Source: Geovibrio ferrireducens (GTDB taxonomy: Bacteria; Chrysiogenota; Deferribacteres; Deferribacterales; Geovibrionaceae). From it: a stretch of 64,000 nucleotides of DNA. Position numbers and translations under genes: made by a program. The DNA is taken from assembly GCF_026226615.1 (NCBI RefSeq), contig NZ_JAJAPB010000004.1, positions 1 to 64,000 on the forward strand. The letters run 5' to 3'. Under the pieces are notes generated by a model. That model was given only the letters and a program-made list of their open reading frames with translations, ran no database searches and had not been told where the DNA came from. Shown here in pieces: positions 43,520 through 52,589 of the stretch. Numbering within the stretch: position 1 is the first letter of the stretch; every line of letters begins with the position of its first letter.

Positions 43520-45188
43520 ACGAAGCAGGATAAGATTTTTTATATATCTTTCCATAGTCCTGGGGGTGATAATCTCCGGGCGTCTTTTTTTTCTGCAGGT
43601 GGTTAAAGGCGACTTTTTCGCCCAGATCGCAGGCTCACAGGCCGAAAGTGAATACGCCGCCTTCAAAGGAAGAGGCACAATTTACGACCGTAACGGAAAA
43701 CCCCTTGCGGTAAACAAAAAAGTTGCGTCCCTTTATGTTTTTGCCTCAAACCTCAAAAACAGAAAGGATTTTATAAACAGGCTGAATAAAGCGGGCATAA
43801 AAACCTCCAAAACCACGCAGACAAGGATCCTCAAAAACGAAGGCTTCGTCTGGGTGGAAAGGAATGTGAATATAGCACTTGCCAGAAAGGTTAAGGAGCT
43901 TGTGCCTGAGATAGAGTACACCCTCAGCGAAAACAGGTTTTACCCTGAGCGCCACCTCGCCGCTTCAATCATCGGCTTCACAGGGGTTGACAATCAGGGG
44001 CTCTGGGGGCTGGAAAACAGATACGATGAAGTGCTCAAAGGGGAGAAAATCAACCTTGTGACACTCAAGGACAACAAGGGACACCTTATCCTTTTTGAGG
44101 ATAACAAAGCAAAAATACACGCGGAAAGCGCCCTGTACGTAACAATAGACACCTACCTTCAGGGTACTGCGGAATACCTTCTCCGCAAAGGCGTGGAGGA
44201 ATTCAACGCCGAGCGCGGCATAGCAGTGGGCATTGACATAAAAACAGGGGACATCATATTTGCCGCCTCAAGCGACAACTATGACCCCAACAACTACAAC
44301 CGCTACAGCGACAAGACATGGAAAAACGATGTGACCAGCTTCCTCTTTGAACCCGGTTCAATATACAAGCCAGTCGCATTCTCCTACCTCCTTGAAAAAC
44401 AGGCGCTTGACCTCGCTAAAATGGTCAACTGCGAAAACGGTCAGTTCCGCATCCACGGTCACACAGTAAAGGATGTCAAGCCAATGGGCATGGCAACCGC
44501 CAAGGAAGTGCTGATAAAGTCCAGCAACATCGGAATGATAAAGCTCACAGACAAAATTGACCGGAAAGATTTTTACGAATATATGCGCAGCGCCGGTTTC
44601 GGACAGAAGACAGGGATAAACGGTGTAAGCGAAGAGGACGGACTGCTGCGAAGCTACAAGCAATGGTCGGGGCTGTCGCGCCCCTCCCTTTCCATGGGGC
44701 AGGAAATACTGGTTACACCTCTTCAGATGGCAAGATTTTACGCCGCCGTGGCTAACGGCGGTTTTCTCGTTACTCCTTCCATAGTTGAGAAGGTGGAAAA
44801 AAACGGACGCACGGTATCACCCGAAACACAGAGAACACCTGTAATGTCCGAGGCTACCTCGGAAACGCTGCGGGTTCTTCTTGCAGATGTGGTTAAGGAA
44901 GGAACCGGGCAGAAAGCTAAATCCGACTTTGTGGAGATAGCAGGCAAAACCGGCACGGGGCAGAAGTTTGATAAAGCCTCAGGTGCGTACAGCAGCAGGG
45001 AGTATGTGGCGAGCTTCGCCGGGTTTTACCCTGCGCAAAATCCGGGAGTGGCGATGGTTGTCGTTTATGACAGCCCGAAACTCAGCATTTATGGCGGCTC
45101 CACCGCCGCAGTGACCTTTAAAAGGCTTGCTGAGCTCACTTCGCTTTATCTCGGTTTACAGAGGAAAGATGTCGATGAAAGCATTTAA
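43509..45188 (+). CDS. ftsI: Septal peptidoglycan transpeptidase FtsI (PBP3)
   Basis: A 559-aa penicillin-binding protein that crosslinks septal peptidoglycan with FtsW. A membrane anchor (about 9-30), a dimerisation domain and the transpeptidase domain are visible, with the serine motif SIYK at 284-287, SSN (in KSSNIGM, about 338) and KTG (AGKTGTGQKF, about 480). No PASTA domain. Confidence 0.96.
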   Translation: MFSERSRIRFFIYLSIVLGVIISGRLFFLQVVKGDFFAQIAGSQAESEYAAFKGRGTIYDRNGKPLAVNKKVASLYVFASNLKNRKDFINRLNKAGIKTSKTTQTRILKNEGFVWVERNVNIALARKVKELVPEIEYTLSENRFYPERHLAASIIGFTGVDNQGLWGLENRYDEVLKGEKINLVTLKDNKGHLILFEDNKAKIHAESALYVTIDTYLQGTAEYLLRKGVEEFNAERGIAVGIDIKTGDIIFAASSDNYDPNNYNRYSDKTWKNDVTSFLFEPGSIYKPVAFSYLLEKQALDLAKMVNCENGQFRIHGHTVKDVKPMGMATAKEVLIKSSNIGMIKLTDKIDRKDFYEYMRSAGFGQKTGINGVSEEDGLLRSYKQWSGLSRPSLSMGQEILVTPLQMARFYAAVANGGFLVTPSIVEKVEKNGRTVSPETQRTPVMSEATSETLRVLLADVVKEGTGQKAKSDFVEIAGKTGTGQKFDKASGAYSSREYVASFAGFYPAQNPGVAMVVVYDSPKLSIYGGSTAAVTFKRLAELTSLYLGLQRKDVDESI

Positions 45189-46620
45189 CCTTTTTGACGG
45201 AATACCAATTACCGGATTTGACGCCGATGTCAACTTTGAGGCGGATGTTAAGGCGGTATGCTTCGACAGCAGAGATATAAAGGAAGGCTGTGTGTTCTTC
45301 GCCTATTCCGGCTCCGCTTTCGATTCCCACAGCGTGGCAGAGAAGGTTTACGCAGAAGGGAAGGTGCTGTTCATCGCCGCGGAGAGAAAACTTGAGAATA
45401 TCCCCACTGTCATAGTTGAGGACGGACGCAAGGCACTGGCTCTGGCATGCAGAAACTTCTTCGGCAGACCGGATGAAAAAATGGAAAAGGTCGGCGTAAC
45501 CGGAACAAACGGCAAAACGACTGTGACCTATCTGCTGGAAGCCATTATGGCGGCAGCGGGCAAAAAGCCCCTGAGAATGGGCACAACAGGCCACAGATAC
45601 GCAGGCAAGGATGTTCCCTCGAACGTTACAACGCCTTCATCATATGACTACTACAAGGTGCTGGCAGATGCAGTTGCCGACGGGTGCAACGCTCTGGCTG
45701 TGGAGGTTTCCTCACACGCCCTTGACCAGCAGAGGCTCTACGGCACAAAGTTTGATGTAGCCCTGTTCACAAACCTTTCGGGCGATCATCTTGACTACCA
45801 CCACACCATGGAAGAGTACTTCTCCGCAAAACGAAGGCTCTTTCAGGATGATTACGCCAACATCGCCGTGGTGAACATGGACAATGACTACGGCATGAGG
45901 CTGATAAAAGAGAAAAGCATAGACACCATAAAATACGGCGTCAGTGAGAGGGCTGAAATCTCAGCAGAGGAGATAGCCTTCACCCTTAACGGAATTACAG
46001 CCAGAGTGCGCTATCCGGGCAACACCTTTAACATAAGCACAACCCTTGTGGGGCTGCACAACCTTGAGAATATTCTCGCCGCAGTTTCCGCCGCCATAGC
46101 ACTCGGAATAAATGATGATGCCATAGCAAAGGGGATAGAGAGCCTGAAAAATGTTCCCGGAAGGCTGGAGAAGTTCGAAGTGAACGGAGCCTTTGTATTC
46201 GTGGACTATGCACACACTGACGATGCCCTTATAAACGTACTTGAAGCGCTGACCCCCTTTAAGAAGACGAAGATAACCACAATCTTCGGCTGCGGCGGCG
46301 ACCGTGACAGGACAAAACGCCCCAGAATGGCAAAAGCCGCCGAGAATTACTCGGATGTGATAATAGTTACCAGCGACAACCCCAGAACGGAAAGCCCTCA
46401 GCAGATTATTGAGGACATTCTCAAAGGGTTTGAAAATGCAGAAAAGGTCGTAATCTGTCCTGACAGGGGCGAGGCTATAAAAACCGCCCTCGTGAAGGCG
46501 GAGCCGGGCGACATAGTCCTCATAGCCGGGAAAGGACATGAGGACTACATGGTTATAGGAAAAGAGAAAATTCATTTTGATGACAGGGAAGAAGTCAGAA
46601 AGTTCCTTAAACAGGATTAA
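45175..46620 (+). CDS. murE: UDP-MurNAc-tripeptide synthetase MurE
   Basis: Adds the third residue to the peptidoglycan stem peptide. P-loop GTNGKTT and the DNPR sequence (VTSDNPRTES) are visible; DNPR indicates meso-diaminopimelate. I start it at the ATG at 45175 (481 aa), nine bases from GAGGA; an ATG 6 bases earlier is possible. The start overlaps the end of ftsI by 14 bases. Confidence 0.95.
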   Translation: MKAFNLFDGIPITGFDADVNFEADVKAVCFDSRDIKEGCVFFAYSGSAFDSHSVAEKVYAEGKVLFIAAERKLENIPTVIVEDGRKALALACRNFFGRPDEKMEKVGVTGTNGKTTVTYLLEAIMAAAGKKPLRMGTTGHRYAGKDVPSNVTTPSSYDYYKVLADAVADGCNALAVEVSSHALDQQRLYGTKFDVALFTNLSGDHLDYHHTMEEYFSAKRRLFQDDYANIAVVNMDNDYGMRLIKEKSIDTIKYGVSERAEISAEEIAFTLNGITARVRYPGNTFNISTTLVGLHNLENILAAVSAAIALGINDDAIAKGIESLKNVPGRLEKFEVNGAFVFVDYAHTDDALINVLEALTPFKKTKITTIFGCGGDRDRTKRPRMAKAAENYSDVIIVTSDNPRTESPQQIIEDILKGFENAEKVVICPDRGEAIKTALVKAEPGDIVLIAGKGHEDYMVIGKEKIHFDDREEVRKFLKQD

Positions 46621-46640
46621 GACAGACCCGGAGGAAATGG

Positions 46641-47996
46641 ATGAAGCTGAAAGAGATTGTAAACGCCCTCGGCGGCGTAATCAAGGCAGACACACCCTTT
46701 GATCTGCCCGTGAAAAAACTTGTTATCGACAGCAGAAAGGTCGAGGAAGGCGATATTTTTACGGCTCTTTCCGGTGAAAACACCGACGGGAACCTGTACG
46801 CACAGAAGGCTCTGGACGCGGGCGCGTCTCTGGTCATTGTGGATGACGGTAAAATATATGAAACCCTGAACGGAAACAAGGTACTTGTCCGTGACGGGCT
46901 GAGCGCCATAAAAGCACTGGGCGCGTATAAACTCAAAAACTACAAGGGAACAAAAATAGCCATTACGGGCAGCATGGGCAAAACCAGCACCAAGGAGCTT
47001 ATAAGCTCTGTTCTGCGCACCCGTAAAAAGGTTTATACAGCTTACGGAAATTACAACAACGAACTCGGCGTAGCCATTTGCGCCGCCAACCTCAATATGA
47101 GAACAAGCTGCGCCGTTTTCGAATTCGGCACAAACTCCCCCGGAGAGATAGGACAGCTTTCCATGTACCTCAAGCCGGATGTGGCAGTGCTCACCGGCAT
47201 AGGCCACGCCCACATAGGCAGGATGGGGAGCATGGAAAAACTGGCTGAGGAAAAGCTCTCCATAATAAACGGCATGAACGGCGGAACCCTCTGGGTGCAT
47301 GAATCATGCCGCATGTATCTGGATGAGCGGGTTATGGGCGCTGTTGACGTGAAATACTTCGGCAGCGGGATGAACGCAGATGTGATCCTCGCGGACGCAG
47401 GGCGCAACAACAGGGAGCAGTTTTACTTCACAGCGGTTTACATGGGTGTGCCCTACTGCTTTATGCTGAACCACCCCTATGACCACTTCATAGCCAACTC
47501 CCTCGCCGCCATTGGCATAGGCTTTGAAGCAGGGCTTGACTATCAGGATGTGATGACGGGCATACTCGCCTTCAAACCCGTAACGGGCAGAGGGGCTATG
47601 GTAAATGTCGGCAGCATCAAGGTAATAGATGACACCTACAACGCAGGGTTCGAGTCCATAATGAGCGCGGTTAAAAACCTGGCCGAGATAAACGCTCCCA
47701 AAAGATACGCCATAATAGGCGAAATGGGCGAGATAGAAGGCTTCGAGGAGATGCTTTACCTCAAGCTTTATAAGCTGGCAAAAAGACTGACTGACATAAA
47801 TTTCATATTCGTGGGGCAGAACTACTGCAAATTCGCCGAAACAGCGAACATAACAATAGCGCCCACAAAGGAAAAAGCTAACGAAACCGTGGCTCTCATT
47901 GAGGAGGGTCTGGTTCTTATAAAAGCGTCCAGAGCAAGGAAGTTCGAGGACTTTATAAGCTTTCTGGAACAGGAGAGAAAGAAGCGTGCTGTATAA
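46641..47996 (+). CDS. murF: UDP-MurNAc-pentapeptide ligase MurF
   Basis: Adds D-Ala-D-Ala to the UDP-MurNAc-tripeptide. The 451 aa include the P-loop GSMGKTST (about 111-118), YNNELGVAI and the C-terminal ligase domain (DDTYNAGFESIMSAV). It follows murE after about 20 bases with GGAGGAA ahead. Normal length. Confidence 0.96.
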   Translation: MKLKEIVNALGGVIKADTPFDLPVKKLVIDSRKVEEGDIFTALSGENTDGNLYAQKALDAGASLVIVDDGKIYETLNGNKVLVRDGLSAIKALGAYKLKNYKGTKIAITGSMGKTSTKELISSVLRTRKKVYTAYGNYNNELGVAICAANLNMRTSCAVFEFGTNSPGEIGQLSMYLKPDVAVLTGIGHAHIGRMGSMEKLAEEKLSIINGMNGGTLWVHESCRMYLDERVMGAVDVKYFGSGMNADVILADAGRNNREQFYFTAVYMGVPYCFMLNHPYDHFIANSLAAIGIGFEAGLDYQDVMTGILAFKPVTGRGAMVNVGSIKVIDDTYNAGFESIMSAVKNLAEINAPKRYAIIGEMGEIEGFEEMLYLKLYKLAKRLTDINFIFVGQNYCKFAETANITIAPTKEKANETVALIEEGLVLIKASRARKFEDFISFLEQERKKRAV

Positions 47997-49071
47997 CCTG
48001 CTGGTTCCGTTATCTGACGTTTGGAGCATATTCAACGTCTTCCGCTACATCACATTCCGCACGGCGTATGCGACCCTTACCGCTCTGGTCATTACGCTTA
48101 TTATCGCTCCGTTCATCATCAGGAAGCTGAAGGAGATGGCCTTCTCCATGAAGTCAAAGGGCTTTGAGCCCGCCACCCACAAGGTTAAGGAAGGCACTCC
48201 CACAATGGGCGGTATAATGATAGTTATAGCGGGCACGGTGTCCACCCTCCTCTGGGCGGATCTGAAAAACCCGTACATATGGATTACAATATTCACCTTC
48301 GTCTCCTACGGTATCATAGGCTTCGTGGATGACTACATAAAAACAGTGAAAAAGAACCCCAAAGGCCTTAAGGCAAGGGCAAAGTTCTGGGGACAGGTTT
48401 TTACCGGAGTAATAGCCATAGCGCTTATCATATATGTTGATAAAGGAAAAACGGCGACAGTTCTCGCCATGCCCTTCCTGAAAACCGCGGTAATAGATCT
48501 CTCTATATTCTATTTCGTGTTCGCCCTGTTTGTCATAGTGGGCACATCAAACGCGGTAAACATTACGGACGGGCTGGACGGACTGGCCATAGCGCCTTCG
48601 GTTATATCATTCGGCACACTGTGCTTTTTTGTTTATTTCACCGGACACAGCGAGTTTGCGCACTATCTGAACATCATTTATGTAAAAGGTTCGGGGGAGC
48701 TTGCGGTATTCTGCGGCGCGATGGTCGGCGCGGGGCTTGGCTTTCTCTGGTACAACGCCTTTCCCGCAAGCGTGTTCATGGGGGATGTGGGAAGCCTTTC
48801 CATAGGCGGAGCGATGGGCATAGTGTCCGTTATCTCCAAGCATGAGCTTGTGCTTGCCATAGTCGGAGGCGTTTTTGTCATCGAAACGGTAAGCGTTATC
48901 CTTCAGGTGGGCTTTTACAAGGCTACTCACGGGAAGCGTCTTTTCAGAATGGCGCCCATACACCACCACTTCGAGCTTAAGGGATGGAGCGAAACGAAAA
49001 TTACCGTGCGGTTCTGGATTATTTCCTTCGTTCTGGCGCTCATTGCGCTCAGTACGCTTAAACTGAGGTAA
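47986..49071 (+). CDS. mraY: Phospho-MurNAc-pentapeptide transferase MraY
   Basis: Integral membrane enzyme making lipid I from UDP-MurNAc-pentapeptide and undecaprenyl phosphate. The 361 aa show about ten membrane segments and the catalytic motifs GFVDDYIK, NITDGLDGLA and FMGDVGSL, with HHHFELKGWSE near the end. It starts at a GTG overlapping murF by 11 bases. Confidence 0.98.
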   Translation: MLYNLLVPLSDVWSIFNVFRYITFRTAYATLTALVITLIIAPFIIRKLKEMAFSMKSKGFEPATHKVKEGTPTMGGIMIVIAGTVSTLLWADLKNPYIWITIFTFVSYGIIGFVDDYIKTVKKNPKGLKARAKFWGQVFTGVIAIALIIYVDKGKTATVLAMPFLKTAVIDLSIFYFVFALFVIVGTSNAVNITDGLDGLAIAPSVISFGTLCFFVYFTGHSEFAHYLNIIYVKGSGELAVFCGAMVGAGLGFLWYNAFPASVFMGDVGSLSIGGAMGIVSVISKHELVLAIVGGVFVIETVSVILQVGFYKATHGKRLFRMAPIHHHFELKGWSETKITVRFWIISFVLALIALSTLKLR

Positions 49072-49077
49072 CGGATT

Positions 49078-50337
49078 ATGAAAGCGGCAGTACTCGGCTA
49101 CGGCAAAAGCGGCAAGGCGGCTGAAACCCTTCTCAGGCATGCAGGCGCAGTGCAGGTTGATATTTTTGAGGATAAAAACAATGCGTACCCTTCCATATCC
49201 GAATTTAAAAACGGGTATGACAGGGTGGCTGTGAGCCCCGGAATAGATATAGTCAGACGCGGGCTGAAAATAGATAACCTTACCAGCGAGATAGAGCTTG
49301 CTTACGAAGCACTCGCCGGAAAGGGAAAAATAATGGTGATGACAGGCACAAACGGCAAGTCCACAGTGACCTATCTCACAGCGCAGATACTGGAAAACGC
49401 AGGGCTCAGAGCCGTTGCATGCGGCAACATAGGCATCCCCTTCGGCGAAGTGGTGCTGAAAGGCGGATACGATGTGTTTGTTCTGGAGCTTTCCAGCTTC
49501 CAGATTGAGCTTCTGCGCAATTTTAAGGCGGACATGACGGCGATTACCAACCTCGCCCCGGATCATCTGGACAGGTATCCGAGCTATGAAGCCTACATAA
49601 AAGCTAAAATGGATGTACTCAGGTTCGTAAAAGAGGACGGCTTTGCCGTTCTGCCCGATGAGACCGAGCTCCTGAAACACGCTGAATACTTCAAAGGCAG
49701 AAGAGTGATAATAAACGAAGCCATGAACGGCTTCCCGAAACTCACAGGGAAAACGATGGATTTCGGAGCATACAGTCTGGACACGGCAAGATTCCCGCTG
49801 TTCGGAACCCACAACCTGCTTAATCTTGCCTTTTCCCTTGTCTCGGCGGACAGCCTGCTGAACTTCAAAGGCGATATGACCCCAGCGGTGGAGAACCTTA
49901 AGGGGCTGCCCCACAGGTGCGAGTATTCCGGCACGGTTGACGGTGTCAGTTTCATAAACGACTCAAAGGCAACCAATGTTTACTCCACCCTCGCCTGCCT
50001 TAAAGGCGCAAAGGCGGGGAACGTTATAATACTCGGCGGGCGCGACAAAAACGGAGACTTCGGTCTTCTGGCTGATGAGCTTAACAGGGCTGCAAGCACC
50101 GTAATAGCCTACGGTGAGGCGGCAATAGTAATAAAAGAGAAGCTCAAAGGGCTTCTCACATGCGATTTTGTGACCGCTCCCACCATGGAGCAGGCAATAA
50201 AAACGGGCCTTAACGTAGCCCCCAAAGGGAGCAACGTAATACTTACACCCGCATGCTCAAGCTATGACAGCTTCAACAACTTTGAAGAACGCGGCGAGAG
50301 ATTCATGCAGATAGTAAAGGAACTCGGCGGAAAATAA
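49078..50337 (+). CDS. murD: UDP-MurNAc-L-alanine:D-glutamate ligase MurD
   Basis: Adds D-glutamate to the stem peptide. The 419 aa hold the P-loop GTNGKSTVTY (about 91-100), ELSSFQIE, NLAPDHLDRY and NDSKATNVYST. It begins 6 bases after mraY and ends one base before ftsW. Confidence 0.97.
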   Translation: MKAAVLGYGKSGKAAETLLRHAGAVQVDIFEDKNNAYPSISEFKNGYDRVAVSPGIDIVRRGLKIDNLTSEIELAYEALAGKGKIMVMTGTNGKSTVTYLTAQILENAGLRAVACGNIGIPFGEVVLKGGYDVFVLELSSFQIELLRNFKADMTAITNLAPDHLDRYPSYEAYIKAKMDVLRFVKEDGFAVLPDETELLKHAEYFKGRRVIINEAMNGFPKLTGKTMDFGAYSLDTARFPLFGTHNLLNLAFSLVSADSLLNFKGDMTPAVENLKGLPHRCEYSGTVDGVSFINDSKATNVYSTLACLKGAKAGNVIILGGRDKNGDFGLLADELNRAASTVIAYGEAAIVIKEKLKGLLTCDFVTAPTMEQAIKTGLNVAPKGSNVILTPACSSYDSFNNFEERGERFMQIVKELGGK

Positions 50338-50338
50338 A

Positions 50339-51424
50339 GTGTTTCAGATTAAAGACGAACGGCTGCAAATTCTGATAATCGCCTCTGTCCTCATCACAAT
50401 GGGGCTGATATTCGTGTTCTCTGCGGGCTCCATACAGGCGCTCAGGCTGGAGAAAAACGAGCTCTACTTCTTCAACAAGCAGCTTTTAGCGGTCTTCATA
50501 GGTCTGGGGCTCATGTACGGCGCATACAGCATACCGCTGAAAACATGGCGCAGGTTTGTGCCGGCGCTCTATTTTCTGACACTGATACTGCTGATTTCCG
50601 TGTTCTTTTTCCCGAAGCTCAACGGTTCGCACAGGTGGATCCTTCTTCCCGGATTCAGCTTACAGCCTTCGGAGCTGGCTAAGTTCACCTGCATACTTTA
50701 CCTTGCCCATTATCTGGACAAGAAAGAAGGCAGGCTCAACGACTTTACCACAGGTTTCCTCCCCGCTTCCATAATGCTGGGGATAATCGGCGCACTCATA
50801 CTGAGCGAACCGGACTACGGAACAACACTGCTTATAATCTGCGTGTCATTCACGCTGTTTCTGATAGGCGGAGCCCACATGCGCCACATAATAGGCGTTA
50901 TAGGGTTCATCGCTCCTATTATAACCGCAGGGCTTCTCATGGGTTACAGGAGAGGCAGAATAATGAGCTTCCTTGACCCGTGGGAAGATCGCTACGGAAC
51001 AGGCTATCAGCTTGTGCAGTCCCTCACTGCCGTGGGCAGCGGCGGCATATTCGGCAAGGGAGTGGGCAACTCCTCCCAGAAGCTTTACTTCCTCCCGGAG
51101 GCGCATACGGACTTCATATACGCCATTATCGCAGAGGAAACAGGTCTTGTAGGTTCGCTGGCTGTGCTTGTGATAGTCACCGTGTTTTTTATAATAAGCG
51201 TTAAAGTGGCTCTTAAGCATAAGGAGCTTTTCTATAAACTGCTCACATTCGGGCTCGCTTTCAGCCTGTTTGTTCAGGCTCTGCTTCATATATCAGTGGT
51301 TACCGGTCTCCTCCCCACAAAGGGAATAGGCCTCCCGCTGGTCAGCTACGGCGGCTCAAACATGATGATCTCCCTGCTTATGGTGGGCGTACTCCTGCGC
51401 AGCGCAGAGGAGGCGGGCTCATGA
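50339..51424 (+). CDS. ftsW: Septal peptidoglycan polymerase FtsW
   Basis: SEDS-family glycosyltransferase, 361 aa with about ten membrane segments, partner of FtsI. The signature region GLPLVSYGGSNMMISLLMVGVL is at the end and LDPWEDRYGTGYQLVQSL in the middle. It starts at a GTG. Its last codons lie inside a 19-base sequence repeated before murG (see 51410-51559). Confidence 0.97.
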   Translation: MFQIKDERLQILIIASVLITMGLIFVFSAGSIQALRLEKNELYFFNKQLLAVFIGLGLMYGAYSIPLKTWRRFVPALYFLTLILLISVFFFPKLNGSHRWILLPGFSLQPSELAKFTCILYLAHYLDKKEGRLNDFTTGFLPASIMLGIIGALILSEPDYGTTLLIICVSFTLFLIGGAHMRHIIGVIGFIAPIITAGLLMGYRRGRIMSFLDPWEDRYGTGYQLVQSLTAVGSGGIFGKGVGNSSQKLYFLPEAHTDFIYAIIAEETGLVGSLAVLVIVTVFFIISVKVALKHKELFYKLLTFGLAFSLFVQALLHISVVTGLLPTKGIGLPLVSYGGSNMMISLLMVGVLLRSAEEAGS

Positions 51425-51559
51425 GTGAAGAAAAACTCCACGGAGGGAGATTCGCCGTGCGCAGCGAAGGTCAGCCTGCTGACCGCGAGCGTGTACAGTT
51501 TTCGGACAGGACGTGCCGAAAACTGTTATCAGGACAGACTGAGGCGGGCTCATGAGTGA
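51410..51559 (-). repeat. Modular hairpin element, copy F, inserted at the ftsW-murG junction with target duplication
   Basis: The same 19 bases, covering the end of ftsW and an ATGA overlap, occur at 51410-51428 and 51541-51559. Between them, on the minus strand, lies the element: hairpin 1 (51495-51526, 11-bp arms ACAGTTTTCGG/CCGAAAACTGT, bulged base, inner ACG/TGT, loop TCC), the linker (51484-51494), hairpin 2 (51470-51483, GTCAG/CTGAC), core (51453-51469) and a short hairpin 3 (51436-51449). Before insertion ftsW and murG would have overlapped by ATGA. The element is antisense to ftsW, as at the other loci. Confidence 0.85.
51421..51555 (+). other. Bridging 44-codon ORF across element F
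   Basis: An ATG overlapping the ftsW stop (ATGA) opens a 44-codon frame without interruption through the hairpin element; its TGA overlaps the murG ATG (again ATGA). Its start, MSEEK, echoes the murG start MSEK. It would let ribosomes pass from ftsW to murG by termination-reinitiation. Whether the peptide matters is unknown; the coupling idea is inference. Confidence 0.45.
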
Positions 51560-52589
51560 GAAAAATGTGAGGTTAATCATAGCGGGCGGCGGTACGGGCG
51601 GACACCTTTATCCCGGCATAGCCGTTGCGGATTATCTTAAAAATAAAGATGCGGAAGTGTTTTTCATGGTCTCCGACAGGGGGATTGAAAGAAAAATACT
51701 CACCGAAAAGGGCTACAGCTTTTACGAACAGCCGCAGACTCCCCTCAAGGGAATAAGCATGGCGGGCAGAGTGCGCTCCGTCATTCTCCTTGTCAGAGAA
51801 GTCTACGGAATGCTTAAAAAAATCAAAAAGACCGACACAGTGCTCCTCACAGGGGGTTTTGCCGCAGCAGCACCCGCCATAGCCGCAGTGCTTAAGGGTG
51901 CAAGGCTTTACCTGCATGAGCAGAACAGTGTGATGGGTCTTACCAACAGAATATTCGCCGTATTCAGCAAAAAGGTTTTCCTCTCATTTGAGGGAACGCT
52001 GAAGGCGAAAGGGAACACAGTTCACGCAGGCAACCCCGTAAGGGCTGAGTTTGCCTCCTGCACACCGAAGGCTGAGCCGACCAAGCGGATTCTGGTTCTC
52101 GGCGGCAGCCAGGGGAGCAGGTTTCTCAACAGGCTCATGGCAAGATCGGCAAAAGCACTGGCAGATGCCGGATGGAGCATAACCCATCAGGCAGGTGCGA
52201 AGCTTTATGACGAAGCACTTGAGGACTACCGCAATGCAGGTGCAGAGGCTGACGTGCGGAGCTACATAGAAAACGTGGCTGATGAATACGAAAAGGCGGA
52301 TGTGGTCATAGCCCGCGCAGGCTCAGGCACGGTTTTTGAAACCATGTACGCACGCCGCCCGGCTGTATTAGTTCCCTTTGCGCAGGCAGCAGACGAACAC
52401 CAGCTTTACAATGCCCTCTTCGCGGAAAAACTCGGCATAGCAAAGGTTATGACAGAGAGCGGAGCAAACCCGGAAAGGCTCAGAGAACTGATTGAGTGGT
52501 CACAGAAACAGGAAGTAAAAGACAGGCTGGCGGGTATAAAATATCTGAACAGCCCTGAAATAATAGCAAGAGGTATGGAACTTGACTGA
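51552..52589 (+). CDS. murG: UDP-GlcNAc transferase MurG
   Basis: Peripheral membrane glycosyltransferase that turns lipid I into lipid II. The 345 aa have the N-terminal AGGGTGGHLYPGIA, LHEQNSVMGLTNR and the nucleotide-binding ARAGSGTVFE with PFAQAADEHQLYNA. Normal length. The region before its ATG is duplicated from the ftsW end; the end overlaps murC by 8 bases. Confidence 0.97.
   Translation: MSEKNVRLIIAGGGTGGHLYPGIAVADYLKNKDAEVFFMVSDRGIERKILTEKGYSFYEQPQTPLKGISMAGRVRSVILLVREVYGMLKKIKKTDTVLLTGGFAAAAPAIAAVLKGARLYLHEQNSVMGLTNRIFAVFSKKVFLSFEGTLKAKGNTVHAGNPVRAEFASCTPKAEPTKRILVLGGSQGSRFLNRLMARSAKALADAGWSITHQAGAKLYDEALEDYRNAGAEADVRSYIENVADEYEKADVVIARAGSGTVFETMYARRPAVLVPFAQAADEHQLYNALFAEKLGIAKVMTESGANPERLRELIEWSQKQEVKDRLAGIKYLNSPEIIARGMELD

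Noticed and set aside
48607-49914. 435-aa minus-strand frame opposite mraY and murD
   Set aside because: Shadow of two clear enzyme genes; no recognisable motif of its own.
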